The notes under the pieces: generated by a model
What the model was told of the DNA's origin: nothing
The model's database searches: none
Seen by the model: only the letters and a program-made list of their open reading frames with translations
Position numbers and translations under genes: made by a program
Shown: positions 32,458 through 41,608 of the stretch, piece by piece
Layout of the letters: every line of letters starts with the position of its first letter
Numbering within the stretch: the stretch's first letter is position 1
DNA from: Bryobacteraceae bacterium
Lineage (GTDB): Bacteria > Acidobacteriota > Terriglobia > Bryobacterales > Bryobacteraceae
Direction of reading: 5' to 3'
Assembly: GCA_041394945.1 (NCBI GenBank)
Contig: JAWKHH010000004.1
Location: 62,001 to 126,000, forward strand
Length of the DNA stretch: 64,000 bases

Positions 32458-34986
32458 TCAGATCCCGAAGTCGAAGCCGAGGAAGTCGGCGAAGCTCTCA
32501 CCCACCGCGGATGCGGCGTGTTCCGATTGGCGGATCGTGTCGAGTTCCGGCGTGCCCAGCAGTTCTACCCGCAACGTCCAGTAGTCCACTGTGCGGGTGA
32601 TGGCCCATGGCATGCCAAGGCCGAGCGTGAGAACGAAGATCGCCACGTTGCCGGCCCACAACCGCAGCAGACTCCAGCCGGTGGCCGTGCATCGGAAACG
32701 CGATTCGCCGAAGGTGGTGTGCGCCCACTCGTAGCGCGCGCGGGCGGCGGCGAACCAAGCCCACCCGAGGCCGAGCGTCGCGATGACAGCCGGCAGCGTA
32801 AGCACGAACGCTGGCAAAAGATCGCGCCCGCGGCCGTCGAAACGGAACGGCCGGTCGCCGAAGTAGGTTCGGTCCATGAGAAGCTTCCGCACGCGGACGC
32901 CGTACACCGGATAGTAGATTCCCGAGGTGAGCCAGATCAGCAGATAAGACTTCATGGAGAGCCAGAAGTAGTCGCGCGTCCTTCCCTGGAAGGAGAACCG
33001 GATGCCGCGCCAGGCGGTGCGGTTCATGCGGTAGCGATAGGCGCCCACCCGCGCCGCTGGCCACAGCAGCAGGAACACCACGGTCACCGCCCCTTGTGCC
33101 CATAGGATCGATTTCGGGTCCGGCCAGAAGATCGGAATGAAGTTCGGGCCGAAGACGATGAACGCGATCGCGGGAAGGCTCTTCAACCACCCGCGCAGCA
33201 TCTCACGTCCCGTGCCCAGAAAGGCGAACCGGTCGCCGAGAAACTCCGTCTGCGCATAAACGTACCGCCGCACGCGCGCCTTGCCCCAGAAGAAGTAAGC
33301 GCCAAGCGTAAGCACCGAAAGCAGCAGGTTCACGATGCGAATGGCGAACAGCGTGCCACCGTCGCCCTGAAATTCCGCGCGCTGAACCTCCGGTGCGGCC
33401 GGCGTGAGCGCTGCGATGGCTTCCCCTTCCGGCGCTTCGGCCTCAACCGCCGTTCGCGCCGGCGGAGCGTGCAGCAGCGCCAGACGCCCGTCCAGCGACC
33501 GTGTGTAGAAGAATCCGCCCGCGCCGAAAATCAGCCCGGGAATCGCCATGCCGGCCAGCACCGCCCCGAAGATCAGGAACGACTTTCCGTCGCCCCAGAT
33601 CGCCTGGAAATACAGCTTCGTCAGTTGCCAACTGAAAGCGTTCGCCTCCCGCGTCCGTCCAAGCATTTGATACGCGCGCGCGAGTTTCGCCAAGGTGTCG
33701 GCGCGCCGGATCGGATCGTCCTTCGCCGACTCCTGCGCCGCCACGGCGACTTCGTACTTCTCGGCGGCCCGCGCCCAGTCGCCGCGCTCTTCGTAAAGCC
33801 CGCCGATCATTTCGGCGGTCCTCGTCAGGGATCCGGCATTCCTCATCCGCCCGATCTCGGCGAACTCCCGAAAAGCCGCTTCGCATCCCTCGACGTCACC
33901 GGCTCTCAGCCGCCATTCCGCTTCGTTTCCGAGCGGCCAGAGGATCTGCACTCGATCGTCGTGGGGTTCCTCACGGCGTATGTCCACCGCCTCGCGGACC
34001 GCATCCGCCGCCTGCTTGTACTCCTGGCGGTGCGCCCGATACTCGCCGAGAGTCTGGAGCGCCCAGGCCAACCGCAGCCGGTCCGTGCCTCGCCGCAGGA
34101 TCGCCACGGCTTCCTCGAAGTACGGTTCGATCACCGGGTCTCCGGCCTTCTGCGCGTCGGCGTGCTCGGCAAGGTCGAGAAGAGCTTCTCCAAGCACTTG
34201 TCCGCCGGGTCTGTACTTTCGCTCCACCTCCACCCTTCGGCGCAAGAACCGGCCCGCGTATTCTTCATCGCGCCGCGACCACGTCTCGGGAACCCCCAGG
34301 CTCCGCGAAAACCGCGGATCGTCTTCGCCCCACGTCCTCTCCCGGATGGCGGTTGCCTCATCGAAGTCCGCCTCGCGCTTCTTACTATCACGCTGCCATT
34401 CCGCGGATTGCTCGAGGATTTCGGCCAGCGCCTCGCCGCTCGCCATTGCCTTGGCCATACCCAGACTGGCGATGGCATCCGCCTTCCTGCCTGCCTTCTG
34501 CTGCGCCTGGGCAACACGGAGGTGAGCCAGGGCGATCTCCTTGCTCCGCGCTCCGTACTCCTCGGCGGTTACCGGCAGCAACGCCGTCAGGCACGCCGCT
34601 GCCGCCACGGCACGGTCATGATGTGCCGCCGTCCGGCAGGCATCCGAGAGTTTCATGAGCGTTAGCTTTCGATTCCGGCCCAGCGCGAGTATCTTCTCGC
34701 GATAGGCCAGCACCGAGTCGAGATAGCGATCCAGCGGCGGGTCGGCGGAAGGCGCCGCGAACTTGGCGTTGTGATACGTCCACCGCGACAACGCCGCGAT
34801 GACGTCGAGCCGCCGTGGACTGCCCTCCGGGAGCCCGTCGGCGATACGTACGGCTTGCACGAGTAAGACCGAGGCATCGCTCACGTTGGCGGCGCTTCCG
34901 GCCTTGGCCAGTAATAGGTCGAGTTCATCCGCGCGAGCTAAGGCACAGCAGGCCAGGACCAGGGCGGCCAACCTCCGGGAGGTCAC
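32458..34986 (-). CDS. TPR-repeat / DUF898 membrane protein
   Basis: An 842-residue protein. A signal-like N-terminus (RRLAALVLACCALARAD) is followed by about 440 residues of helical tetratricopeptide-like repeats (for example RVAQAQQKAGRKADAIASLG and WALQTLGEYRAHRQEYKQAA), a membrane helix (FLIFGAVLAGMAIPGLIFGA), and a C-terminal DUF898 (YjgN-like) domain with several helices and the repeated motif of FxGxGRE/DLLR type (FLGTGREMLRGW, FDGRGRDLLPAF). DUF898 has no known activity. The start is GTG 34986; a longer form from 35082 is possible. First gene of the six-gene minus-strand run. The downstream M48 protease may act on or with it. Confidence 0.82.
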   Translation of the reverse strand: MTSRRLAALVLACCALARADELDLLLAKAGSAANVSDASVLLVQAVRIADGLPEGSPRRLDVIAALSRWTYHNAKFAAPSADPPLDRYLDSVLAYREKILALGRNRKLTLMKLSDACRTAAHHDRAVAAAACLTALLPVTAEEYGARSKEIALAHLRVAQAQQKAGRKADAIASLGMAKAMASGEALAEILEQSAEWQRDSKKREADFDEATAIRERTWGEDDPRFSRSLGVPETWSRRDEEYAGRFLRRRVEVERKYRPGGQVLGEALLDLAEHADAQKAGDPVIEPYFEEAVAILRRGTDRLRLAWALQTLGEYRAHRQEYKQAADAVREAVDIRREEPHDDRVQILWPLGNEAEWRLRAGDVEGCEAAFREFAEIGRMRNAGSLTRTAEMIGGLYEERGDWARAAEKYEVAVAAQESAKDDPIRRADTLAKLARAYQMLGRTREANAFSWQLTKLYFQAIWGDGKSFLIFGAVLAGMAIPGLIFGAGGFFYTRSLDGRLALLHAPPARTAVEAEAPEGEAIAALTPAAPEVQRAEFQGDGGTLFAIRIVNLLLSVLTLGAYFFWGKARVRRYVYAQTEFLGDRFAFLGTGREMLRGWLKSLPAIAFIVFGPNFIPIFWPDPKSILWAQGAVTVVFLLLWPAARVGAYRYRMNRTAWRGIRFSFQGRTRDYFWLSMKSYLLIWLTSGIYYPVYGVRVRKLLMDRTYFGDRPFRFDGRGRDLLPAFVLTLPAVIATLGLGWAWFAAARARYEWAHTTFGESRFRCTATGWSLLRLWAGNVAIFVLTLGLGMPWAITRTVDYWTLRVELLGTPELDTIRQSEHAASAVGESFADFLGFDFGI

Positions 34987-35122
34987 ATCCGTATTGTACG
35001 TCGCAACCTTCGCGATTTGGGCGCCCAACGCTACACGATCACTTACATTGCAGCCCCCCTTGGTGGAGCACGCCGCCAGCACCGCTGGACCCGCCCCCGC
35101 CGCACGCTACCATGAGAAGTTG

Positions 35123-36472
35123 ATGAACCGCACCTCCGCCACGGCGCTCCTTCTGGGCCTGCTCGCCGCGCCCGCTTTTTCGCAGAACGCCCGTATCCGC
35201 ACCACACTCGGCGATATCGATATCACGCTCCTGCCGGACACGGCGCCGCTCACCGTCCAGAACTTCCTGAACTACGTGAACAAGGGCGCCTACGTGAACT
35301 CTTTCTTCCACCGGTCCGTGCCGGGCTTCGTCGTCCAGGGCGGCGGCTTCCGCTGGGCTGGCGGCCAGACCGCGGCCATCCCCGAAGACGCGGCGGTGAA
35401 GAATGAGTACCGGCTCTCGAACGTACGCGGTACGCTCGCCATGGCCAAGCTCGGCACCGGGCCGGACACCGCCACCAACCAGTTCTTCTTCAACCTATCC
35501 GACAACTCCTCGAACCTGAACAACCAGAATGGAGGATTCACGGTCTTTGCGCGCGTTTCCAACAGCGCAGGCCTTGCCATCATGGATCGGCTCTCATCGG
35601 TCCCCACCTACAACCTCGGCTCACCGTTTGACCAGATCCCGCTTGCCGGATACACCACCGGCTCGCCGGTTCTCGAGTCCAATCTCATCCGCATCACGGA
35701 AGTCACGGTTCTGGAGGCGCCGGCCATCTCCGTGAATGGCCTGCGGACGGCGTCGGCCTTCGGTGGCTTCCAATACGCTTCCCAGGGCTCGTATCTGGAG
35801 GTCTACGGCGCGAACTTCACCGCCGGCGAGGCGCGTGCCTGGGCGGATGCGGACTTTCTCAATGGCGGCGCCCCGCGCGCGCTCGAAGGCGTCAGCGTCA
35901 CCGTCAACGGCGTCCCGGGCTACATCGCCTACGTGAGCCCCGGGCAGGTGAACGTTCAGGTGCCGGAGGGAGTACCCACCGGGGTTGTCACCGTTGCCGT
36001 GGTCCAGCGAGGCGCCACGAGTGAACGCACGCAGATCGAGATCCGGGAGTTCGCCCCTGGCCTGCTCGCCCCGGCGGCGCTGAAGGTCGGCGAGCGCCAA
36101 TACGTCTTCGCACAGCACGGCGACTATTCGTGGGTCACCACCGGTCTGATCGATGGCATCCCGGGTACGCCTGCCGCGCCGGGCGAGACGGTTCAGTTCT
36201 ATGGCTCCGGCTTCGGTCCGGTTGCCCCGATCACGATCCCTGTCGCCGGCCAGGTCGCCACCGGAATCACGCGCGTTCGCGCTCCCGTCGAGTTCCGGAT
36301 CGGCGACGCGCCCGCCGAAGTGTCATACGCGGGCTTCGTTCCGGGGCTCGTAGGCGTGTACCAGTTCAATGTGAAGATCCCGGATACCACTCCAGACGGC
36401 GACGTCTCGGTCCGAGTTAGCGTCGGCGGTGTGGCGGGCGAACAGCAGATCTCGATACCGGTCCGCCGGTAG
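35123..36472 (+). CDS. Exported cyclophilin fused to Solibacter-type C-terminal domain (TIGR03437)
   Basis: A 449-residue protein with two parts. Residues 1-20 are a signal peptide (MNRTSATALLLGLLAAPAFS). Residues about 22-195 are a cyclophilin-type peptidyl-prolyl isomerase (RTTLGDIDITLLPDTAPLTV, FHRSVPGFVVQGGGF, ATNQFFFNLSDN, GFTVFARV). From about residue 200 the protein has the repeated beta-domain SFLEVYGANFT / VNVQVPEGVPTG / GETVQFYGSGFGPV / VGVYQFNVKIPD typical of the Solibacter uncharacterised C-terminal domain. That tail is a strong taxonomic marker. It probably acts in the periplasm or at the surface as a folding helper attached to a scaffold. ATG 35123 begins the signal peptide. Confidence 0.93.
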   Translation: MNRTSATALLLGLLAAPAFSQNARIRTTLGDIDITLLPDTAPLTVQNFLNYVNKGAYVNSFFHRSVPGFVVQGGGFRWAGGQTAAIPEDAAVKNEYRLSNVRGTLAMAKLGTGPDTATNQFFFNLSDNSSNLNNQNGGFTVFARVSNSAGLAIMDRLSSVPTYNLGSPFDQIPLAGYTTGSPVLESNLIRITEVTVLEAPAISVNGLRTASAFGGFQYASQGSYLEVYGANFTAGEARAWADADFLNGGAPRALEGVSVTVNGVPGYIAYVSPGQVNVQVPEGVPTGVVTVAVVQRGATSERTQIEIREFAPGLLAPAALKVGERQYVFAQHGDYSWVTTGLIDGIPGTPAAPGETVQFYGSGFGPVAPITIPVAGQVATGITRVRAPVEFRIGDAPAEVSYAGFVPGLVGVYQFNVKIPDTTPDGDVSVRVSVGGVAGEQQISIPVRR

Positions 36473-36507
36473 GTCGATACGCGTCGCCCGGGGCGCCGGG
36501 ACCTACC
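36468..36507. terminator. Bidirectional terminator spanning two convergent stop codons
   Basis: GGTAGGTC (36468-36475) and GACCTACC (36500-36507) form an 8-bp inverted repeat with a GC-rich 24-nt centre. The left arm contains the TAG of the cyclophilin gene, and the right arm contains the TAG of the PAS gene. No T-run is present. Confidence 0.5.
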
Positions 36508-37915
36508 CCTGCGACTTCGCCTCAATCACCTGTTTAGCCGCTCGCCCGCGTTCCCCGATCACGGCGCCGATTCCCACCACGAGTAGCGGCTTCCCGCCCG
36601 CGTCGCGAAATACGCTGCGCGACCACTCGAAATGGATCTCGCCACTCGCCGTCCACCACGTCTCCTCCACCAGCGTCGACGTTCGCACGGCCGCGCCGGA
36701 CGCCCACTCGGTCCGTTCGCGTTCCGCCTCGGCGCCCCGCAACGCAACCTCCCAGTAGGGCATGCCCTGGATGTCGGCGACGTTGTAGCCGGTGGTTTCG
36801 AACAAGGCGCGGTTGAAGTGAACCAGCCGGCCCCCTGGGTCGAGGATCACCAGCGGCGCCGGGCAGTGTTCGAGCAGATCGGCGAGCAATGTGGAATCGG
36901 CCTCGAACGGCGACATTTGCTGCGCCGGCGCGACGCCGCGCTCGCCCACGGGCACCAGTTCCTGGGTTCGTTCCCTCAGAATCGCGATCGAGGCGTTCTT
37001 GTTGTTGCGTCCGCGCAGGCGGCGGTAGATCATTTCGATTTCGATCGTCGCGCCGGAATCGTGCTTCGCCAGTGCCGGCTCGGGGTCGAGCATCTCTCTC
37101 TCGGGAAGATCGAAGATGCGCGTCAGTGGCCGTCCGAGGTAGGAAGTGGCCGGAGCGCCAAGCATCTTCTCAGCGGCGGCGTTCATCGAGCAGACGTTGC
37201 CGCTATGGTCCGCCGCGACGATGGCGTCGCGCGAAAACCGGTAGGCTACCAGGCTGAACTCACCGCCCACGGCGCTAGGGGCGCCGCTGACAGCCGCTGT
37301 CCGCGCCGGCGGCGGAGGCCTTAGGGCGATCCGGTAGACCGCCGCCCCGGCGAGAACCAGGATGCCGAGAGCCACGATGCCCAGATCTTTCGTGATCGCC
37401 GATCGTTTGGCGAGCGCCTCTTCGGCCGGCTTCCTCCGCAGGCGCGCTCCGAGCGCCCGCAGGTTGGCCTCCGCCAGGGAAACCGCCGCCACCCATTTCT
37501 GCTCGAGACCCTTTTGGACGGAGGCGTCCTTTTCCACGCGAAGGTCGAGCCCGTGGTTGCGCGCCTCCCACATCAGGCCGCGAACCTTCCTCGACTCAGG
37601 ACCGCGCTCCGCCGACTTCGGGAACTGCGCCTCGATTTCGTTGAGTTTCTGCTCGTAGGCCTGCCAGTCTGTGGGGCCGCGTTCCCAGGGATCGGCTTCG
37701 CCTGACCCCGGCGTAACGCGGGGTCCGCGCGCCGCCTCGCCGGCCAGTTCCTTCGCCAGAGTGTCCACAAGGAGAATCGCCTTCCGCTCCCAGGTTTGCT
37801 CGGGATTCCGCAAGCTGCCGAGGAGGGAATACACGGCGATGGCGAGACAAGCCGCGCCGAGGAGGATCACGCCGCCGAACAGCGCTTGCGATCGATTGAG
37901 TCGTGGAAGTTGCAT
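36503..37915 (-). CDS. Membrane PAS-domain sensor protein without output domain
   Basis: A 470-residue protein with a helix at about 13-35 (FGGVILLGAACLAIAVYSLL), a helical extracytoplasmic region of about 140 residues, a second helix near 178-197 (LGIVALGILVLAGAAVYRI), then two PAS domains: one at about 225-325 (FSRDAIVAADHSGNVCSMNA, KMLGAPATSYLGRPLTRIFD) and one at about 345-455 (CPAPLVILDPGGRLVHFNRA, ETTGYNVADIQGMPYWEV). No histidine kinase, GGDEF, EAL or other output follows; the protein ends soon after the second PAS. It may signal through a partner by PAS dimerisation. Neighbours give no clue. Confidence 0.8.
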   Translation of the reverse strand: MQLPRLNRSQALFGGVILLGAACLAIAVYSLLGSLRNPEQTWERKAILLVDTLAKELAGEAARGPRVTPGSGEADPWERGPTDWQAYEQKLNEIEAQFPKSAERGPESRKVRGLMWEARNHGLDLRVEKDASVQKGLEQKWVAAVSLAEANLRALGARLRRKPAEEALAKRSAITKDLGIVALGILVLAGAAVYRIALRPPPPARTAAVSGAPSAVGGEFSLVAYRFSRDAIVAADHSGNVCSMNAAAEKMLGAPATSYLGRPLTRIFDLPEREMLDPEPALAKHDSGATIEIEMIYRRLRGRNNKNASIAILRERTQELVPVGERGVAPAQQMSPFEADSTLLADLLEHCPAPLVILDPGGRLVHFNRALFETTGYNVADIQGMPYWEVALRGAEAERERTEWASGAAVRTSTLVEETWWTASGEIHFEWSRSVFRDAGGKPLLVVGIGAVIGERGRAAKQVIEAKSQG

Positions 37916-38024
37916 CGGAATCGAATCCAGAATGCCCGGCCGGGGCGCCGGCCATCAATGAGCGGCGCGTACTCTCGTGCCGGAACTCGCGGTATTCTCT
38001 TCCGCCAGTACGACGGTCCGGCCC

Positions 38025-38873
38025 CTACTGCTGATCGTACCCTTTCAGGCGGCGGATCCACACGTTGCGATACCGGACCGGGGTATCGTGATCCTGAAGC
38101 GCCAGTGGTTCTTCGGCGCCGTGTACCTCGTACTTGCGCACCACTTTGTGCGCCATCGGCCCCACCAGTTCCTGATCATGGTGCAAAAGTACTCCATTGT
38201 GGATCACCGTCGCGCGGGCCGACTCCTTGAGTTGGCCGCCTTCGAATCGCGGCGCTCGGAAGACGATATCGTAGGTTTGCCATTCCCCCGGTGGGCGGGA
38301 CGCGTTCACCAGCGGGGGGAACTGCCCGTAGATGGACCCGGCTTGGCCGTCCGCGTAGGTCTTGTTGTTGAAGGAATCGAGCACTTGAATCTCATACCGG
38401 TGCATGAGCAGGATGCCGCTGTTGCCCCGCCACTGGCTGTCGCCGTCGATGACGGTGGGGCTCGACCATTCGATGTGCAGTTGGCAATCTCCGAACTTTT
38501 CCTTCGTCACCAGATCGCCCGTGCCGCGGCCCACCTCGAAGTAGCCATCGTGGACCGGCCATAGCGCGGGAGACATCTGCCCCGCGTTGGCGCGCTTGCC
38601 ACGGGTTTCCCATTTCGCCAGATCCTTGCCGTCGAACAGCACCACTGCGTCCGAAGGCGGGTCACCGGGATTGGCCCCTGGCGTCACCACCGTGGGGCGG
38701 GGGCGGTCAATATCGTGAACGCGCCACTTCTGCCCCGGAATCACCGGCGTGTCGCTATAGCCCACCGCGGACGTGCGATACCCGCCCTTTTTGCTCTGTC
38801 CATCCGCCACTTCGGTGGCCAGCGTCGCCACCAGGAGAGCGCCCGTGGCCATCCAAGCGTATCTGATGCTCAT
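38025..38873 (-). CDS. DUF1080 (3-keto-disaccharide hydrolase-like) exported protein
   Basis: A 282-residue secreted protein of the DUF1080 concanavalin-like family, frequent in Solibacter and planctomycetes and linked to 3-keto-glycoside hydrolysis. After a signal peptide (WMATGALLVATLATEVADG) it has VVLFDGKDLAKWETRGK, EKFGDCQLHIEWSSP, WRGNSGILLMHRYEIQVLDS and IHNGVLLHHDQEL, the hallmark segments of the fold. The 110 bp between it and the PAS gene holds no evident feature. Divergent from the desaturase gene. A sugar-binding rather than catalytic role cannot be excluded. Confidence 0.9.
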   Translation of the reverse strand: MSIRYAWMATGALLVATLATEVADGQSKKGGYRTSAVGYSDTPVIPGQKWRVHDIDRPRPTVVTPGANPGDPPSDAVVLFDGKDLAKWETRGKRANAGQMSPALWPVHDGYFEVGRGTGDLVTKEKFGDCQLHIEWSSPTVIDGDSQWRGNSGILLMHRYEIQVLDSFNNKTYADGQAGSIYGQFPPLVNASRPPGEWQTYDIVFRAPRFEGGQLKESARATVIHNGVLLHHDQELVGPMAHKVVRKYEVHGAEEPLALQDHDTPVRYRNVWIRRLKGYDQQ

Positions 38874-38877
38874 CGGC

Positions 38878-39054
38878 CTATCAGCTTATCACCAGCCGGG
38901 TTGGCTGTGGAAACTGTACTCGAAAGTATCGCTAAGCTGTTCAAATTACACAACTATTACATACAGAAACGAGGTTTTCCATTACCTTGATACTTGGGAC
39001 GGCCGATCTATCCAGCAATGCTGTCCCGCTTTCGCGAAGGAGAATCCTGATTCT
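38878..39054 (+). promoter_or_regulatory. AT-rich leader upstream of the desaturase gene
   Basis: This gap is much richer in A+T than its surroundings, especially 38935-38990 (for example ttcaaattacacaactatta). It is the likely divergent control region of the desaturase and DUF1080 genes. I could not assign convincing -35/-10 boxes. AAGGAG at 39037-39042 is the probable ribosome binding site. Confidence 0.35.
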
Positions 39055-39930
39055 GTGATCAAACCTGAAGTCGTCGTCTCGGATCCCGCTCCTGTGGCGG
39101 ACAAGGCTGTTCTCAATTGGCCCACGATCCTCGCCCTCCTCTTCATCCACGCCGGCGCCGTTGCGGCGTTTTTCTATATCGACTGGAAAGCGATCGCCGT
39201 CGCCGCGGTCCTCTACTTCACCTGCATCAGTTGGGGAATCGGCATGGGCTACCATCGGCTGCTCACGCATCGGTCGTACAAGGTGCCAAAGTGGATTGAG
39301 TACCTCTTCGCCGTCCTCGGCACGATGACGCTCGAAGGCGGACCCATCTTCTGGGTGGGCACCCATCGGATTCACCACCAGAACTCCGATCAGCCGGGCG
39401 ACCCGCATTCGCCGCGCGACGGCGCATGGTGGTCCCACATCGGGTGGATCGTGATTGGAAAGGGCCAGCACAACGAGACGGACTACTTCCGCCGCTACGC
39501 GCCGGACATGACGCGCAACCCGTTTTACGTCTGGCTGAACACCTACCACTACCTGCCTCTGCTGATCTCGGCGGTGCTGCTCTATCTCTGGGGCGGCCTG
39601 CCGGCTTTCCTTTGGGCGGGCTGCTTCCGTGTCGCGCTGGGGCTGCACTCGACGTGGGCCGTTAACTCCGCCACGCACCTTTGGGGCTCGCGGCGATTCG
39701 TCACCCGCGACGATTCCCGCAACAACTGGTGGGTAGCCGCGCTGACCTTCGGCGAAGGCTGGCACAACAACCACCACGCCAAGCCGAACTCGGCGCGCCA
39801 CGGCCTTGCCTGGTACGAAGTCGACATCACCTGGATGCAGATCAAGCTGCTCGAGAAGCTCGGTTTGGCTACCGGCGTGAAGGAAGCCAGCGTTCACGAC
39901 GCCGAACTCGACGCCCGCGCCGCCGCCTGA
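39055..39930 (+). CDS. Acyl-CoA/acyl-lipid delta-9-type fatty acid desaturase
   Basis: A 291-residue membrane di-iron desaturase that introduces a cis double bond into acyl chains, adjusting membrane fluidity. Three histidine boxes are present in order: HRLLTH, HRIHH and HNNHH. Two hydrophobic regions (about 20-60 and 165-205) span the membrane. The start is probably GTG 39055, 12 nt after AAGGAG; the open frame extends upstream to 38773 but over AT-rich, non-coding-looking DNA. Unusually for a GC-rich genome the leader is AT-rich, which may relate to temperature control. Confidence 0.9.
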   Translation: MIKPEVVVSDPAPVADKAVLNWPTILALLFIHAGAVAAFFYIDWKAIAVAAVLYFTCISWGIGMGYHRLLTHRSYKVPKWIEYLFAVLGTMTLEGGPIFWVGTHRIHHQNSDQPGDPHSPRDGAWWSHIGWIVIGKGQHNETDYFRRYAPDMTRNPFYVWLNTYHYLPLLISAVLLYLWGGLPAFLWAGCFRVALGLHSTWAVNSATHLWGSRRFVTRDDSRNNWWVAALTFGEGWHNNHHAKPNSARHGLAWYEVDITWMQIKLLEKLGLATGVKEASVHDAELDARAAA

Positions 39931-39970
39931 TCCGCCCCCTGCGGTGGAGGCAGTGTACTAAACTCCTCCT

Positions 39971-41587
39971 ATGCGGAAGCTCGTTGCCCTGAGTGCGCTC
40001 GCCTGCGGATTGGCGGGCGCCCAACCCTACGATCTCCTCATCGAGAATGCCCGTGTCGTCGACGGCACGGGCAATCCTTCTTTCATTGCTGACGTGGGTG
40101 TCCGGGGGGGCGTCATCGCAGCCATGGGCAAGTCCTCCGGCGGCAGGCTCGCCGGCCAAACCGCCACCCGCACCATCGATGCGCGCGGTCTCATCCTCGC
40201 GCCCGGCTTCATCGACATCCACAATCACTCCGACAACTCCATCCTCGTCGACGGCAACGCGCAGTCGATGATCCGCCAGGGCGTGACAACCATGATTTTC
40301 GGCGAGGGCGGATCGGCGGCGCCCTCGAAAGACTTCCCGCGGCTGCGCGACTATTTCGCTGCCGTACTCAAGGGCGGTGTCTCCACCAACATCGGCACCT
40401 ACGTCGGCTCCTCGCAAGTTTGGACGAACGTCCGTGGCGAGAAGGCAGGGCCGCCCGAGGGGACCGAGTTGGAAAAGATGCGAGCCGTCGTTCGCGATGC
40501 GATGGAAGACGGCGCGCTCGGTGTCGCCAGTTCCCTGAGTGGACCTCCGGGCTCCTGGATCGACACGACGACTCTCGTCGAAATGTGCAAGGTTGCCGGC
40601 CAGTACGGCGGCATCTACTCCACGCACATGCGCACGGAAGGATTCGGAGTGTTCGAGTCCGTGGCGGAGGCGCTCGACATCGGCGCCCGGGCTCACGTGC
40701 CGGTCGACATCATCCACCTCAAGATCGCCGAGCACAAGCTGTGGGGCCAGATGCCGGAACTCATCGAGTCCATCGCGGCCGCGCGCCGCCGGGGCCAGGA
40801 AGTGGAAGCTCACGTTTATCCGTATCGCGCGGGGCAGAACAATCTCGCTTCCATCATCCCGCCGTGGGCGCATGAGGGCGGGCGGGAGGCGATGCTAGCG
40901 CGCCTCAAAGACCCCGCGTTGAAACCGCGGATCGAGAAGGAGATCCTCGAAGGCATCCCCGGCTCAAATTGGTACAACCACTACACGGCGACGGGATCCT
41001 GGGAGGGGATGCTGCTCGTCACCTTCTCCAACCCCGCATTCAAGAAGTGGGAGGGCAAGCGCATGAGCGACGTCATCGCCGATCTGAAAATGAAGCCCGT
41101 CGACGCCCTCTTCCACACCCTGCTCGAGAACCGCGGCTCCGTGCCCACGGTCTACTTCCATCACAACGAAGACGACATGCGGTATGCGCTCAAGCAGCCC
41201 TTCGTATCGATCGGCTCCGACGGCACGGCCGTCGCCACGGAGGGCCCGCTCGCGCGCGGCAACCCGCATCCACGCTACTACGGGACCTTTCCGCGCGTGC
41301 TCGGCCGCTACGTCCGCGACGACAAGGTGATCACGCTCGAGGAAGCCATCCGTAAGATGACCTCGGCTAACGCCGGAAAGATCCGGGTCTGGAACCGCGG
41401 GCTGATCCGCCCGGGGATGGCCGCCGACATAACCGTCTTCGATCCGGCCACGATCATCGACAACGCAACGTTCGAGAAGCCGCATCAGTACGCAACCGGC
41501 GTGCGGTACGTCGTCGTGAACGGCCGACTTGTGCTCGACGCTGGCCGACACACCGGAGCCCGGCCCGGGCAGATCGTCCGCCGCTAG
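39971..41587 (+). CDS. N-acyl-D-amino-acid deacylase-like amidohydrolase, exported
   Basis: A 538-residue metal-dependent amidohydrolase of the D-aminoacylase group. It has a signal peptide (MRKLVALSALACGLAGAQ), then YDLLIENARVVDGTGNP, the metal motif APGFIDIHNHSD, RQGVTTMIFGEGG, HMRTEGFGVFESV, DIIHLKIAEHKLWG and SIGSDGTAVATEGPL, all in the expected order. The C-terminus GMAADITVFDPATI and VRYVVVNGRLVL closes the composite beta-sandwich. It may release D-amino acids from peptides or peptidoglycan-derived material. No ribosome binding site is seen at ATG 39971. Converges with the Rpn pseudogene. Confidence 0.92.
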   Translation: MRKLVALSALACGLAGAQPYDLLIENARVVDGTGNPSFIADVGVRGGVIAAMGKSSGGRLAGQTATRTIDARGLILAPGFIDIHNHSDNSILVDGNAQSMIRQGVTTMIFGEGGSAAPSKDFPRLRDYFAAVLKGGVSTNIGTYVGSSQVWTNVRGEKAGPPEGTELEKMRAVVRDAMEDGALGVASSLSGPPGSWIDTTTLVEMCKVAGQYGGIYSTHMRTEGFGVFESVAEALDIGARAHVPVDIIHLKIAEHKLWGQMPELIESIAAARRRGQEVEAHVYPYRAGQNNLASIIPPWAHEGGREAMLARLKDPALKPRIEKEILEGIPGSNWYNHYTATGSWEGMLLVTFSNPAFKKWEGKRMSDVIADLKMKPVDALFHTLLENRGSVPTVYFHHNEDDMRYALKQPFVSIGSDGTAVATEGPLARGNPHPRYYGTFPRVLGRYVRDDKVITLEEAIRKMTSANAGKIRVWNRGLIRPGMAADITVFDPATIIDNATFEKPHQYATGVRYVVVNGRLVLDAGRHTGARPGQIVRR

Positions 41588-41608
41588 CCTGTTGGCCCTA
41601 TCAAGCCC

